From assembly GCF_014191355.1 (NCBI RefSeq), contig NZ_JACHWM010000001.1, positions 62,001-126,000 of the forward strand: a DNA stretch of 64,000 nucleotides, written 5' to 3'. Both the position numbers and the translations under genes were made by a program. Below the pieces are notes generated by a model. The model ran no database searches, had not been told where the DNA came from, and saw only the letters and a program-made list of their open reading frames with translations. The stretch is from Methylobacterium sp. R2-1. GTDB taxonomy: Bacteria; Pseudomonadota; Alphaproteobacteria; Rhizobiales; Beijerinckiaceae. Each line of letters begins with the position of its first letter. The stretch's first letter is position 1. Below, in pieces: positions 28,411 to 36,839 of the stretch.

Positions 28411-28657
28411 GGCGCCTCTTTCCCAGGCCGCTGCCCCGTTGCCAAGGTCTGCCGGTCCGGACCGTTGTCATCTGTCAGGACCACCGTCCTGCGTCGGCTC
28501 CCTTTTCGGGACCGGCACAGCCGCGCATCCGACATCACATTCAATGCATGGAATGACGCGGGCTGGGCCTTTGGCAAGTCGGCATCTCGATGAAACAGGT
28601 CAGACTTTCGCAGAGGAGAGCACACCGCGCCTGCACCTGCGTTCCCGGACAAGGATC

Positions 28658-29869
28658 CTATCGTGTGACGGTGTAGAGCGAGGCACCTGCCGCGACCGGC
28701 GCCGTCACGGTCGAGAACACGCCGAGCACCTTGCCCAGCTCCGCGAAGGGCGAATTCGACACGTAGACGAGGTCGCGGTTGCGCATGCGGAAGCTCTGCG
28801 TCAGGAACAGCCCTTGCGCGTCGCGCAGGTTCACCCGGTACACCACCGGCACCTGCGGCGATGCCAGGAGCGGCGAGTTCGGCCGCAGCCGCCGCACCAC
28901 CGCCGCCGGCTCGTAGCGGAAGATGAACACGCCTTCCGGATCGGCCTGGAAGTCGCGCAGACCCGCGGCGCGGGCCAGCGCCTGCGACAGTGTCAGCCCA
29001 TCGGCCGAGAAGGGCACCTCCGTCGTGGAGCCGAGCGCGCCCACCGATAGGAAGGTCTGCGGGTCGCGCACCAGCGTCAGCGTGTCGTCGGGGCGCACGA
29101 AGATGTTCTCGCGCGGATTGGCGACGACTGTGCTCATCGGCACGGTGACGGTGCGGTTGCCGCGTGACAGCCGCACGAAGGTCTCGGCCACCGGCGTGCG
29201 CACGCCGCCGGCCTGGGCGATGACGTCGAGCAGGCGGTCGCCGCGGCCCGACAGCGGCACGCGCTTACCTGTGGCCGCCTCGCCGGTGACGGTGACCGAT
29301 TGCGAGACCGGCTTGGTGACGGAGACGAGCACCTGTGGCTGGATCGCCTTGCCGGCGAGTTCGGTCTCGATCAGCGCCTGCACATCCTGGGTGCGGCGAC
29401 CGACGACCTTGATGCGGCCGGCGTAAGGGACGGTGATGCCGCCATCGGGGCCGACCACCTGCTCGGGGATCGTGGCGGACTTGGAGCCGGCGGAGAAGCG
29501 GTCGGCGACCAGCGGACCGGAGAACAGGCCGCCGGAGCCGGCTTCCCAAACCTGGACCGCCACCGAGTCGCCGATGCCGATCACGGGCTCGACCGAGGGG
29601 CGATGGTCGCCGAAGGTGACGAGGAGGCTGTCGAGGGGGCGGGTTCGCAGGGCCTCGACGATGGCGGGGGTGACGTCGATGATCTCGTAGCGGGCGAACA
29701 GGCCCTCGGCGGTGGCGACGTCGGCGCCGTTCTCGATCGCCGAGGTGGTCGGCCCCGCGGCCGGCAGGATCGAGCACCCCGGCAGGGTGAGGGAGGCAGC
29801 GAGGATCGCCAGGGCCGCAGCGCACTTCATGGGAGATTCCATCCGGGCGGGGACGGATCGCGTATTCAC
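28658..29869 (-). CDS. Polysaccharide export outer-membrane lipoprotein (Wza-like)
   Basis: An outer-membrane polysaccharide exporter of about 403 residues. The GTG at 29869 is chosen for its upstream GGGAAGGGG; ATGs at 29842 and 29830 are possible. The signal peptide ends in the lipobox TLPGCS. Polysaccharide-export domain: VIGIGDSVAVQVWEAGSGGL, IPEQVVGPDGGITVPYAGRI and VVGRRTQDVQALIETELAGK. Two SLBB-type domains follow (VTVTGEAATGKRVPLSG and FLSVGALGSTTEVPF). The ending FRMRNRDLVYVSNSPFAELGKVLGVF is a family trademark. It starts the surface-polysaccharide cluster, though a Wzc kinase gene is not adjacent. Confidence 0.92.
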   Translation of the reverse strand: MNTRSVPARMESPMKCAAALAILAASLTLPGCSILPAAGPTTSAIENGADVATAEGLFARYEIIDVTPAIVEALRTRPLDSLLVTFGDHRPSVEPVIGIGDSVAVQVWEAGSGGLFSGPLVADRFSAGSKSATIPEQVVGPDGGITVPYAGRIKVVGRRTQDVQALIETELAGKAIQPQVLVSVTKPVSQSVTVTGEAATGKRVPLSGRGDRLLDVIAQAGGVRTPVAETFVRLSRGNRTVTVPMSTVVANPRENIFVRPDDTLTLVRDPQTFLSVGALGSTTEVPFSADGLTLSQALARAAGLRDFQADPEGVFIFRYEPAAVVRRLRPNSPLLASPQVPVVYRVNLRDAQGLFLTQSFRMRNRDLVYVSNSPFAELGKVLGVFSTVTAPVAAGASLYTVTR

Positions 29870-30033
29870 GTCCGTCCCCTTCCCGATAGCTGCGCAATCA
29901 CTGCGATCCATTGAACACGGGCCCCGGCCTAACTCTTGGGTGACGCGTACGATGCGCCGATGGCCGGCGAGGGCTCACGCAGCAATGCGTCACCACCGTG
30001 GCACGGCCACGCTTATCCCCTCAATCCTGCTTG

Positions 30034-31500
30034 TTAGGGAACGAGGGCGTCCCGCAGGACACAGCCGAGCTGCGCCGCGGTGAGATCGATCCGAACGGGT
30101 GACGGGTCGTCGCCGCGGCCGAACCGGAACAAGGCGTAGTCGGTCGCGACGGGCCCGGACGGAGGGGGGCGGCATTCCGGCAGAGAGGGTGCGTGGTCGC
30201 CGAACACGCAGAGCGTCGCCCGGCGCCCGGCGAGCCCATCGATCAGCCGCTCCACCGCCTGACCGGTATGGGCGACGTGGTGGAAATACTGCGCCAGGGG
30301 TTCATCGATTCCGGCGAGCCGGCCCCTCTTCCAGGGGCCGTGGTTCTCCATGGTGACGGAGAAGACGAAGCTGCGACCCGCGGGTGCGTGATCCGCGGCC
30401 GGCGCAACCTCCGCCAGAATGCGCTCGGCGACCGCGACATCGGCAATGTAGGGGCCGACGCGAGGTGCACCGGAGAAATCCTCTTCCATGACGAGGCGGT
30501 CGAAGCCGAGTCTCTGAAACACCCGCGCCCGGTCGAAGAAATCGCGGTGGAACGGATGCACGAACACCGTCGCGAAGCCGCCGGCGCGGGCGAGGCGGGC
30601 GAGGCTGGTCGGTTCCTCGCCCTTACGGGCCAGGTAGGGATCGTAGCGGCCGAAGCCGAGATGGTCGGGGTCTAGGCCGGTGAGCACGGCGTGCTCGGAG
30701 CGCATGGTGTAGGCGCCGTGCGCGGGGACCGTGAGGCGACCGTACTGCGCCGCCTGCGCCCGGATCCGCGTCATCAGCGGCAGATCCGGCCCCCCGAGGC
30801 GGGCCGGATCGAGGAAGGATTCGAGCTGGACGACCACGACGACTTCGTCGTCGGGGTTGCCTCCGGCCCTCGCCGGCACCGGCCGCGCATCCGCCTCGCC
30901 GAGGCGGCGCAGCGCGTAGCCCATCATGGTCGCGGCGAGCCCGTAGCGCACGACGTCGCGGGTGAGGTCGGGACGCGGGAAGAGGCGGCGCAGCGCCGCT
31001 CGGCCGGGTGGGCTCAGTCCCGCGAGCACGAGAGCCGCCAGCCCAGCCGGCAGGCCGAGGATCGCCAGTGCGGACGCTCCCGCCGCCTCCGGCAGAGCCG
31101 CCGGTTCAAAGATGTACCAGGCGACGACCATGACGAGGCCGAGCAGCAGAGGTCCGGCGATCCGGAGGTCGGTGAGTGGCAGGGTGTAGTAGAGCTGCGG
31201 GTGGCGCGGCACCTGGGCGAGCAGGGCGAGGTCGCTGAACACCACCGGCTCGCCGATCACCTGACGCTTCAACCTGTCCACCACCGAGAGGATGGCGAGC
31301 GTCAGCAGGCACGACGAAGCGGCGAGCCAGGGTCGCCACGAGAACTGGAACCAGAACAGCGTGATGAGGGCATAGCCGACGGCACGGATCGCCAGATCGG
31401 CCGGACGGAGGCTCGGGCGCTGCGGTGAGGCCGCCGCTTCGATGGCGAAGGCGCCGACAAGCGAGACTGCCAGCGGCACGAGAGTGGTCGTGAGGCTCAT
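30034..31500 (-). CDS. LTA synthase/sulfatase-fold membrane transferase
   Basis: 488 residues. About five membrane helices occupy residues 1-170, then a periplasmic sulfatase-fold domain. Active-site marks of the LtaS/OpgB group: VVVVQLESFLDP (metal-binding Glu227), GAYTMRSEHAVLTGL (nucleophile Thr265), VFVHPFHRDFFDRARVF, VTMENHGPW and VFGDHAPSL (metal-binding Asp-His). Such enzymes transfer phosphoglycerol or related head groups from lipids to a surface glycan. The next gene upstream is the KpsC homologue (6 bases), so it probably decorates or assembles the same capsule-like polymer. The donor and acceptor are unknown. Confidence 0.85.
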   Translation of the reverse strand: MSLTTTLVPLAVSLVGAFAIEAAASPQRPSLRPADLAIRAVGYALITLFWFQFSWRPWLAASSCLLTLAILSVVDRLKRQVIGEPVVFSDLALLAQVPRHPQLYYTLPLTDLRIAGPLLLGLVMVVAWYIFEPAALPEAAGASALAILGLPAGLAALVLAGLSPPGRAALRRLFPRPDLTRDVVRYGLAATMMGYALRRLGEADARPVPARAGGNPDDEVVVVVQLESFLDPARLGGPDLPLMTRIRAQAAQYGRLTVPAHGAYTMRSEHAVLTGLDPDHLGFGRYDPYLARKGEEPTSLARLARAGGFATVFVHPFHRDFFDRARVFQRLGFDRLVMEEDFSGAPRVGPYIADVAVAERILAEVAPAADHAPAGRSFVFSVTMENHGPWKRGRLAGIDEPLAQYFHHVAHTGQAVERLIDGLAGRRATLCVFGDHAPSLPECRPPPSGPVATDYALFRFGRGDDPSPVRIDLTAAQLGCVLRDALVP

Positions 31501-31506
31501 GCCGTC

Positions 31507-33459
31507 TCAGCGGCCGGATTCGCTGCGCACGCCGCGGCGGGCGCGCAGACGGCGCAGGATCGGATTGATCAGGGCATAGCGCAGCCGCATCGTCGCGTGG
31601 CGGGCTGCGCCCAGGGCGAGCCGCGAGGGCGGCGCGGCGGCCCGGGCCTCGCTGAGCCGGTCGAGCAGGTGCTCGGGCGTGCAGGGCTTCATCGCCACCG
31701 GATCGAGATAGAGCGGGTAGAGGATCAGCGCGCCCGCCACCAGTTCGTCGAGGGACAGCCTTCGGCCGCGCGCGGCGCCGGGCGCCAGATCCTCGGTGAG
31801 CCCCCAGCCGGCATAGAAGGGGCGGCCGTGGACGGCGACGGTCAGGCCCCGGATCAGCGCCTCGAACCCCGCCAGCGAGGTCATGGTCTCGACATGGTGG
31901 CAGCGGTCGAGCAGGTCGACGATGGAGAACCCGCCGACCACGCGGTCGGCGAGTCGCCGCACCTCGTCCTCCGGAATCGCGCCGGGCCGGAAACCGGCCT
32001 CCACATCGGGATGCGGCTTGTAGAGCAGGAAGGCGTCCGGGTTGCGAGCACGGGCCGCTTGCAGGAGGGCGAGATTGCCGCGCACCTGCGGCGACCCAGT
32101 CAGCACCGAGGCATCGTCCTCGACTTGCCCCGGCACAAGCACGATCCGCCGATCCGTGGGCCAGTCCTCGCCCACAGCTTCCAGGCCGACATTGTACTTG
32201 CTCAGGCGCCGCGCCACGATCGACTCGCGGAGGGCCGCCGCGCGGACGGTCAGTCCGGTCGGAAACACGGCCTCCTTCAGCGTGCGAGCCAGCCGGCTCT
32301 CGACCCGTGGGTCGTAGTAGATTCCGAGGTCGTCCACGACGATCGAGGCACCCGGTTCCAGGCTGGCTCCGAGCCCGACCGAGCGCAGGAAGCCGTCCTC
32401 GATTCGCGCGAAGGGAATCCCGGCCTCGGCGCAGAGGCGCGGCAGCTGCTCCGGGCAGCGGGTCGCCCAGGCCTGGACTCGGCCGTCATGGCTGCGGGCG
32501 AGCGTCGCCGCTTCCTCCGCGATCATGGTGTGGAGCGGTGATCCCGCCGGCCCGGTGGCGAAGACATCGAGCGCGGCCCGCTTCCAGCCGGAGACGCCGA
32601 CGAGCACGACGCGGCGGTCGTTGCCGAGGAAACGGTCGCGCAGCCAGGCCACACGCTCCACCGCCTCCGCGAGCGGGATCAGCTGTCGCGTCCACGGATC
32701 GAAGCCGTGCACACCGGCACCGTAGCGGAGCGCCAGGAACGCCATCTCGTCCACCGGGCGCGGGCCGGCAGCGGGATCGGGACACTCGGCCTCGAAGCCG
32801 GCCAGAGCCGCCTCGCAGGCTGCGTCCCAGCGGGCCACATGGATGCGCGCGGCAAGCGGAAACAGGGCCCATGGATCGGCCGGGTTCGCGATCACGGTGA
32901 GCCGCGGATCTGTCGGTGCCCCATCCCGCGGACATCCGTCGGGACCGGCAGCGACGAAGTGTGTGCCCGGATTCTCGGCGAGCAGTCGCGTCAGGAACGC
33001 CCGCAAGGACGGCGGTGACGCGGCGGTGACCGGATCGACCAGGGCGAGTGCGGGCCGATCGCTCTCTGCAAAAAGGCTTGCCGATGCCTGCTTGAGAGAG
33101 CGAGCGAAGCGGTTGGAACCTGAAAGTCCGCGTGCGCGCAGAAGATCGCCGAGGTCGGGGGAGGGCGGCTCTCCGCCGATGGGGCGGCCGGCGTAGCGCA
33201 ACTGCAAGCTTGAAAGGCCGGTCTCCGGCGAATCGTAGGGGCTGAGGAGCGGACCCGGCGCCACTCGCAGAATCGCCCCGCCATCCGCCTTGCCGGTCGC
33301 GGACCACAGCGCGGGTGGGCCGGGCGAGCGGAAGCTGAGTGAGGCTCCGGTCGCCGCCTCGATCTGCACGCGCAGAAGCCGGACCGCTCGGCCGAGCGGC
33401 AGGTAGGAGCGGGGCAGCCCGTTATCCCCGCGCGGCTCGATGTGGCGCAGGCCGATCAT
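31507..33459 (-). CDS. kpsC: KpsC-like capsule beta-Kdo transferase with degenerate N-terminal half
   Basis: 650 residues. KpsC normally has two related Kdo-transferase domains that build the poly-Kdo linker of lipid-anchored capsules. The C-terminal domain (about 340-590) is intact: ARIEDGFLRSVGLGASLEPG, IVVDDLGIYYDPR, LLYKPHPDVEAGFRPG, HVETMTSLAGFEALIRG and RPFYAGWGLTED. The N-terminal half keeps only weak echoes (ALALVDPV, GTHFVAAGPDG, NPADPWALF, then the bridging helix RYGAGVHGFDPWTRQLIPL) and lacks FYAGWG and the E-D-G-F-x-R-S motif, so it is probably inactive. It is divergent from kpsS. Confidence 0.85.
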   Translation of the reverse strand: MIGLRHIEPRGDNGLPRSYLPLGRAVRLLRVQIEAATGASLSFRSPGPPALWSATGKADGGAILRVAPGPLLSPYDSPETGLSSLQLRYAGRPIGGEPPSPDLGDLLRARGLSGSNRFARSLKQASASLFAESDRPALALVDPVTAASPPSLRAFLTRLLAENPGTHFVAAGPDGCPRDGAPTDPRLTVIANPADPWALFPLAARIHVARWDAACEAALAGFEAECPDPAAGPRPVDEMAFLALRYGAGVHGFDPWTRQLIPLAEAVERVAWLRDRFLGNDRRVVLVGVSGWKRAALDVFATGPAGSPLHTMIAEEAATLARSHDGRVQAWATRCPEQLPRLCAEAGIPFARIEDGFLRSVGLGASLEPGASIVVDDLGIYYDPRVESRLARTLKEAVFPTGLTVRAAALRESIVARRLSKYNVGLEAVGEDWPTDRRIVLVPGQVEDDASVLTGSPQVRGNLALLQAARARNPDAFLLYKPHPDVEAGFRPGAIPEDEVRRLADRVVGGFSIVDLLDRCHHVETMTSLAGFEALIRGLTVAVHGRPFYAGWGLTEDLAPGAARGRRLSLDELVAGALILYPLYLDPVAMKPCTPEHLLDRLSEARAAAPPSRLALGAARHATMRLRYALINPILRRLRARRGVRSESGR

Positions 33460-33832
33460 GGTGGGTCGATCATGGCCAGTCGATCATGGCGAGGCCCGCT
33501 CCATAGCCCAAGCCCCGGCTGCGGCCCAGGCCGGTCCATGCATCCAGTACACGCGTGGGCCGCAGCGTCCGATCCGGTGACACGGCCGGTCCCGGATTGC
33601 GGGCGCACTTTTCGGGGGATGATGTTCGGGTGGACACAACGGAGCCGCAATCTGGCGCGACAGGGTCTCTCAACCGATTGTCGCAGGGGCTGCGTGATGG
33701 ATCGGCAACGGAGGCTGTAAATTCTCACGGTCGGCTCGTGCAGCGATTGTCGTGTGCGGGATTGTCGTGAGAGGCGTTCAGCCGGACGATGCAACGCAGA
33801 TCGCTTCACGACTAGGGATTGAGCACCTGGGA
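33460..33832. promoter_or_regulatory. Divergent kpsC/kpsS promoter region
   Basis: A 373-base gap between divergent capsule genes that must carry both promoters. GATTGTCG occurs three times in the same orientation (33676-33683, 33745-33752, 33760-33767), the last two 15 bases apart with similar flanks. This may be a regulator site. No gene is seen. Confidence 0.35.
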
Positions 33833-35140
33833 ATGTCGCAGCCTCGTGCCAAGACGATAGGCCCCCGCGCCGCCACGTTCCTCTTCCTGCAGGGGATTGC
33901 CTCCCCGTTCTTCTCGGTGCTCGGAAGCGCCCTGCGCGAGCGCGGCCACGGAGTCCGCCGCATCAACTTCTCGGCCGGCGACTGGCTGTTCTGGCCCCAT
34001 CCCGCGGATCACTATCGCGGCAAGCGCGACGGTTGGGAGGCTTATCTCGAAGCCTATATCCGCACGCACGCCGTCACCGACATCGTGCTGTTCGGCGACT
34101 GCCGCCCTTATCATCAGGCGGCGGTGCTGGTCGCCAAGCCGATGGGCTTGCGCATCCACGTGTTCGAGGAGGGCTATATCAGGCCCTACTGGATCACCTG
34201 CGAGGCGGGCGGTGTGAACGGCAACTCGACCCTCCCTAAGCGGGCGGAGGAGATCCGCGAGCTGGCCCGCAAGCTGCCGCAGCCGGGACGGGCCATGCCG
34301 CTGACCGGGGATATGGCCCGGCGCAGCCTGTGGGATATCGGCTTCAACATCGCCAATATCGGCTTCCCTTACCTTTATCCGGGGTTCCGCACCCACCGGC
34401 CGAACCACATCGCGGCCGAGTATGCCGGCTGGATCAGGAAGTTCGTGCGCCGCCGCCGCACCCGGCGCGAGGCGGCGCGGGTGAACGAGATCTACCAGGC
34501 GATCAACGCCGACTACTTCCTGCTGCCGCTCCAGCTCGACAGCGATTACCAGATCCGCGTTCATTCGCCCTTTCTCGGCGTCGAGGGCTTTATGGATCGG
34601 GTGATCGCCTCCTTCGCCAAGCATTCTCAGGCGCCGACGCGGCTCCTCGTGAAGCTGCACCCGCTCGACAGCGGCATCATGAACTGGCGCAAGCGGGCCC
34701 GCCAATCGGCCAAGCGCCACGGCTGCAACGACAGGCTCGACTTCATCGACGGCGGCGACCTACCGAAGCTGATCGACGGAAGCCGCGGCGTCGTGCTGGT
34801 GAACTCCACCGTCGGGATGCTCGCCCTTGAGCGCGGACGGCCGACGCTGGCCTTTGGTTCGGCGGTCTACAACATGCCGGGCCTGACCCATCAGGGCGAC
34901 ATCGACACGTTCTGGCGCGAACCGCAGGCGCCGGACGCGGACCTGATGCAGGATTTCTTCCGCGTCGTCATGCATCGGACCCAGATCAATGGCGGCTTCT
35001 TCTCCCGTTCGGCGATCGAGCGGGCCGTGGCCGGTGCCGTTCCGCGCCTCGAGGCGGCGTTGCCGCCCGCCTCCCTCGCCGCCGCCCGCGACGCCCTCGA
35101 ACAGGCCGGCCGCGACGGAAGCCTCTCGCCCGCCTATTGA
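33833..35140 (+). CDS. kpsS: KpsS-like capsule polysaccharide Kdo transferase
   Basis: About 435 residues. The start at 33833 (MSQPRAKTIGPRA) is preferred over an upstream in-frame start at 33752. Family marks: FLFLQGIASPFFSVLGSAL, GHGVRRINFSAGDWLFWP, IVLFGDCRPYHQAAVLVAK, VFEEGYIRPYWITCE, and in the C-terminal half LPLQLDSDYQIRVHSPF, LLVKLHPLDSGIMNWR and GVVLVNSTVGMLALERGRP. KpsS adds the first Kdo to the lipid anchor (lyso-phosphatidylglycerol in E. coli) before KpsC extends the linker. Its stop overlaps a possible start of the SDR gene, so the three plus-strand genes probably form an operon. Confidence 0.9.
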   Translation: MSQPRAKTIGPRAATFLFLQGIASPFFSVLGSALRERGHGVRRINFSAGDWLFWPHPADHYRGKRDGWEAYLEAYIRTHAVTDIVLFGDCRPYHQAAVLVAKPMGLRIHVFEEGYIRPYWITCEAGGVNGNSTLPKRAEEIRELARKLPQPGRAMPLTGDMARRSLWDIGFNIANIGFPYLYPGFRTHRPNHIAAEYAGWIRKFVRRRRTRREAARVNEIYQAINADYFLLPLQLDSDYQIRVHSPFLGVEGFMDRVIASFAKHSQAPTRLLVKLHPLDSGIMNWRKRARQSAKRHGCNDRLDFIDGGDLPKLIDGSRGVVLVNSTVGMLALERGRPTLAFGSAVYNMPGLTHQGDIDTFWREPQAPDADLMQDFFRVVMHRTQINGGFFSRSAIERAVAGAVPRLEAALPPASLAAARDALEQAGRDGSLSPAY

Positions 35141-35211
35141 CCGCCGGCCTTCGAAGCGGGTCCAGGTTCCTTCGGCCGAGATCCCAGCTTCTTGCGGAAA
35201 GACACGCATCC

Positions 35212-35979
35212 TTGCCCGTCATCCTCATCACCGGCGCCTCCAGCGGCATCGGCGCGGCCCTCGCGCGCTTCTACGCGGCGACGGGTGCGAGCCTCGTGCT
35301 CACGGGCCGTGATCGGGAGCGGCTGGAGGCGGTGGCGCAAGGCTGCCGGGCGAAGGGCGCCGAGGTCCGCACGCGGCTGATCGACGTGCGCGAGCGGGAG
35401 GCGGTCGGCGCCTGGATCCGCGAAGCCGATGCGGCGACGCCCCTCGATCTCGTGATCGTCAACGCTGCGGTGAACGGAGGCCATCCGTCCGGCGGTTTGG
35501 AAACGGAGGCGACGGCATTCGAGACGGCGGACATCAACCTCATCGGGGCACTCAACGTGATGCTGCCCTGCGTGACCCTGATGAGCGCCCGCGGTCGGGG
35601 GCAGATCGCGTTGATCTCGTCGCTTGCGGCCTACGCGCCCCTGCCCGACGCGCCGGCCTATAGCGGCGCCAAGGCGGCGCTCCTCGCCCACGGCCTTGCG
35701 CTACGCCAGAAGCTGAAGCCGCTAGGCGTGCGCCTCAGCGTGGTGACGCCGGGCTACGTGAAGACGCCGATGGGCGGCGTCATCAAGGGCTGGCGCCCCC
35801 TCGAAATGAGTGCGGACGAGGCCGCCACCCGCATCGCCCGTGGGCTGGAGCAGGACAAGGATGTGATCGCCTTCCCCACGATCCTGGCGGCGCTCGCCCG
35901 CGGCGCGCTGCTGGTGCCGGAATGGGTGCGCAGCGCCGGTCTGCGCGGCTTCCGCTTCCGCAACCGGCCGCGGCGCTGA
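35212..35979 (+). CDS. Short-chain dehydrogenase/reductase
   Basis: About 255 residues. The TTG at 35212 (GGAAAG ten bases upstream) puts the cofactor loop VILITGASSGIGAALARF at the N-terminus, as usual; a TTG at 35137 overlapping the kpsS stop would add 25 basic residues. Other marks: VIVNAAVNGG, catalytic Ser in LISSLAAYAPLP, catalytic YSGAK and the post-motif VTPGYVKTPM. It is a classical NAD(P)-dependent SDR acting on an unknown alcohol or keto substrate. A C-terminal hydrophobic/basic tail (ALLVPEWVRSAGLRGF) could touch the membrane. The stop overlaps the ATG of the formyltransferase by one base. Confidence 0.88.
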   Translation: MPVILITGASSGIGAALARFYAATGASLVLTGRDRERLEAVAQGCRAKGAEVRTRLIDVREREAVGAWIREADAATPLDLVIVNAAVNGGHPSGGLETEATAFETADINLIGALNVMLPCVTLMSARGRGQIALISSLAAYAPLPDAPAYSGAKAALLAHGLALRQKLKPLGVRLSVVTPGYVKTPMGGVIKGWRPLEMSADEAATRIARGLEQDKDVIAFPTILAALARGALLVPEWVRSAGLRGFRFRNRPRR

Positions 35980-36836
35980 TGGCTTCGCCTCGGATCGCCC
36001 TGTTCGCGCTGGAGGCCCTGCCGAACGCCCGCGCGGTGCGCCGCTTCGTGGCGGATCACGCGGACGCAATCGCCTTCGTCGGGCTCTCCAATGTCGAGCG
36101 GCCCGCGACCGGTGGACTGGTCGGGCAGGTCCGGCGCCATCTCGTTCGATCCGGCCCAGGCTTCCTTCCCTATCTCGGCGTCAATTTCGGGCTGCCTGAC
36201 CTGCTACGCCCGCTCTCGCCTCTCACCCAGCGCCTCGCCGGCAGCATCGGGACGCCCGAGGCGACGCCGCTCGCCGCCCTCTGCCACCAGCTCCAAATCC
36301 CAGCCCTGCGCGTCGATGACGTGAACGGCGAGGACGTGACCCGGGCTTTCGCAGCGCATGCGCCCGACCTGATCGTTGCCTACCACTTCGACCAGATTTT
36401 TTCCGCGGCGACGCTCGGGCAGGCGCGGCTCGGCGGGATCAACCTCCATCCGAGCCTGCTGCCGCTCCATCGCGGCCCCGTTCCGACGATCCACGCTCTG
36501 GCCGATGGACGAGCCGAATTCGGCGTCACCGTCCACCGCCTCGCGCCCGCGATCGATGCCGGGGCGATCCTGGCGCAGGAAGCAGTGCCGCTGCCCGCGG
36601 ACACAACGGCCACCCGCGCGGCGGTGAGGCTGCACGAGCACGGCCGCATCCTCTTGGATCGCGTGCTCGGCGACATCGCCGCCGGAGGGGCGATCCCGGC
36701 AGGCCGAACCGTTCCGGTGCGGCCCTATCGCGGTTTCCCCGACCGGGCCCTGCTGGCGAGGATCCGCCAGGAGGGCCGGCTCCTCACCGATGCTCGGGAC
36801 CTGCGGGACGCGCTCACGCTGTCCCGCAGGGTGTGA
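35979..36836 (+). CDS. Formyltransferase-domain protein
   Basis: 285 residues, starting ATG within TGATG after the SDR gene, so translational coupling is likely. The formyltransferase core is clear: DLIVAYHFDQIFSAATL, then GGINLHPSLLPLHRGPVPT (the Asn and His that activate 10-formyl-tetrahydrofolate) and HRLAPAIDAGAILAQEAVPL (catalytic Asp). It is shorter than methionyl-tRNA formyltransferase and lacks the C-terminal tRNA-binding domain. The N-terminal 90 residues are divergent. In the neighbourhood of kpsS it could formylate an amino sugar of the polysaccharide, as WbkC-type enzymes do; that is inference. Confidence 0.8.
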   Translation: MASPRIALFALEALPNARAVRRFVADHADAIAFVGLSNVERPATGGLVGQVRRHLVRSGPGFLPYLGVNFGLPDLLRPLSPLTQRLAGSIGTPEATPLAALCHQLQIPALRVDDVNGEDVTRAFAAHAPDLIVAYHFDQIFSAATLGQARLGGINLHPSLLPLHRGPVPTIHALADGRAEFGVTVHRLAPAIDAGAILAQEAVPLPADTTATRAAVRLHEHGRILLDRVLGDIAAGGAIPAGRTVPVRPYRGFPDRALLARIRQEGRLLTDARDLRDALTLSRRV

Positions 36837-36839
36837 GGC

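Noticed and set aside
36801..36829. CTGCGGGAC/GTCCCGCAG hairpin at the end of the formyltransferase gene
   Set aside because: It lies inside the coding sequence, has an 11-base loop and no T run; not reported as a terminator.
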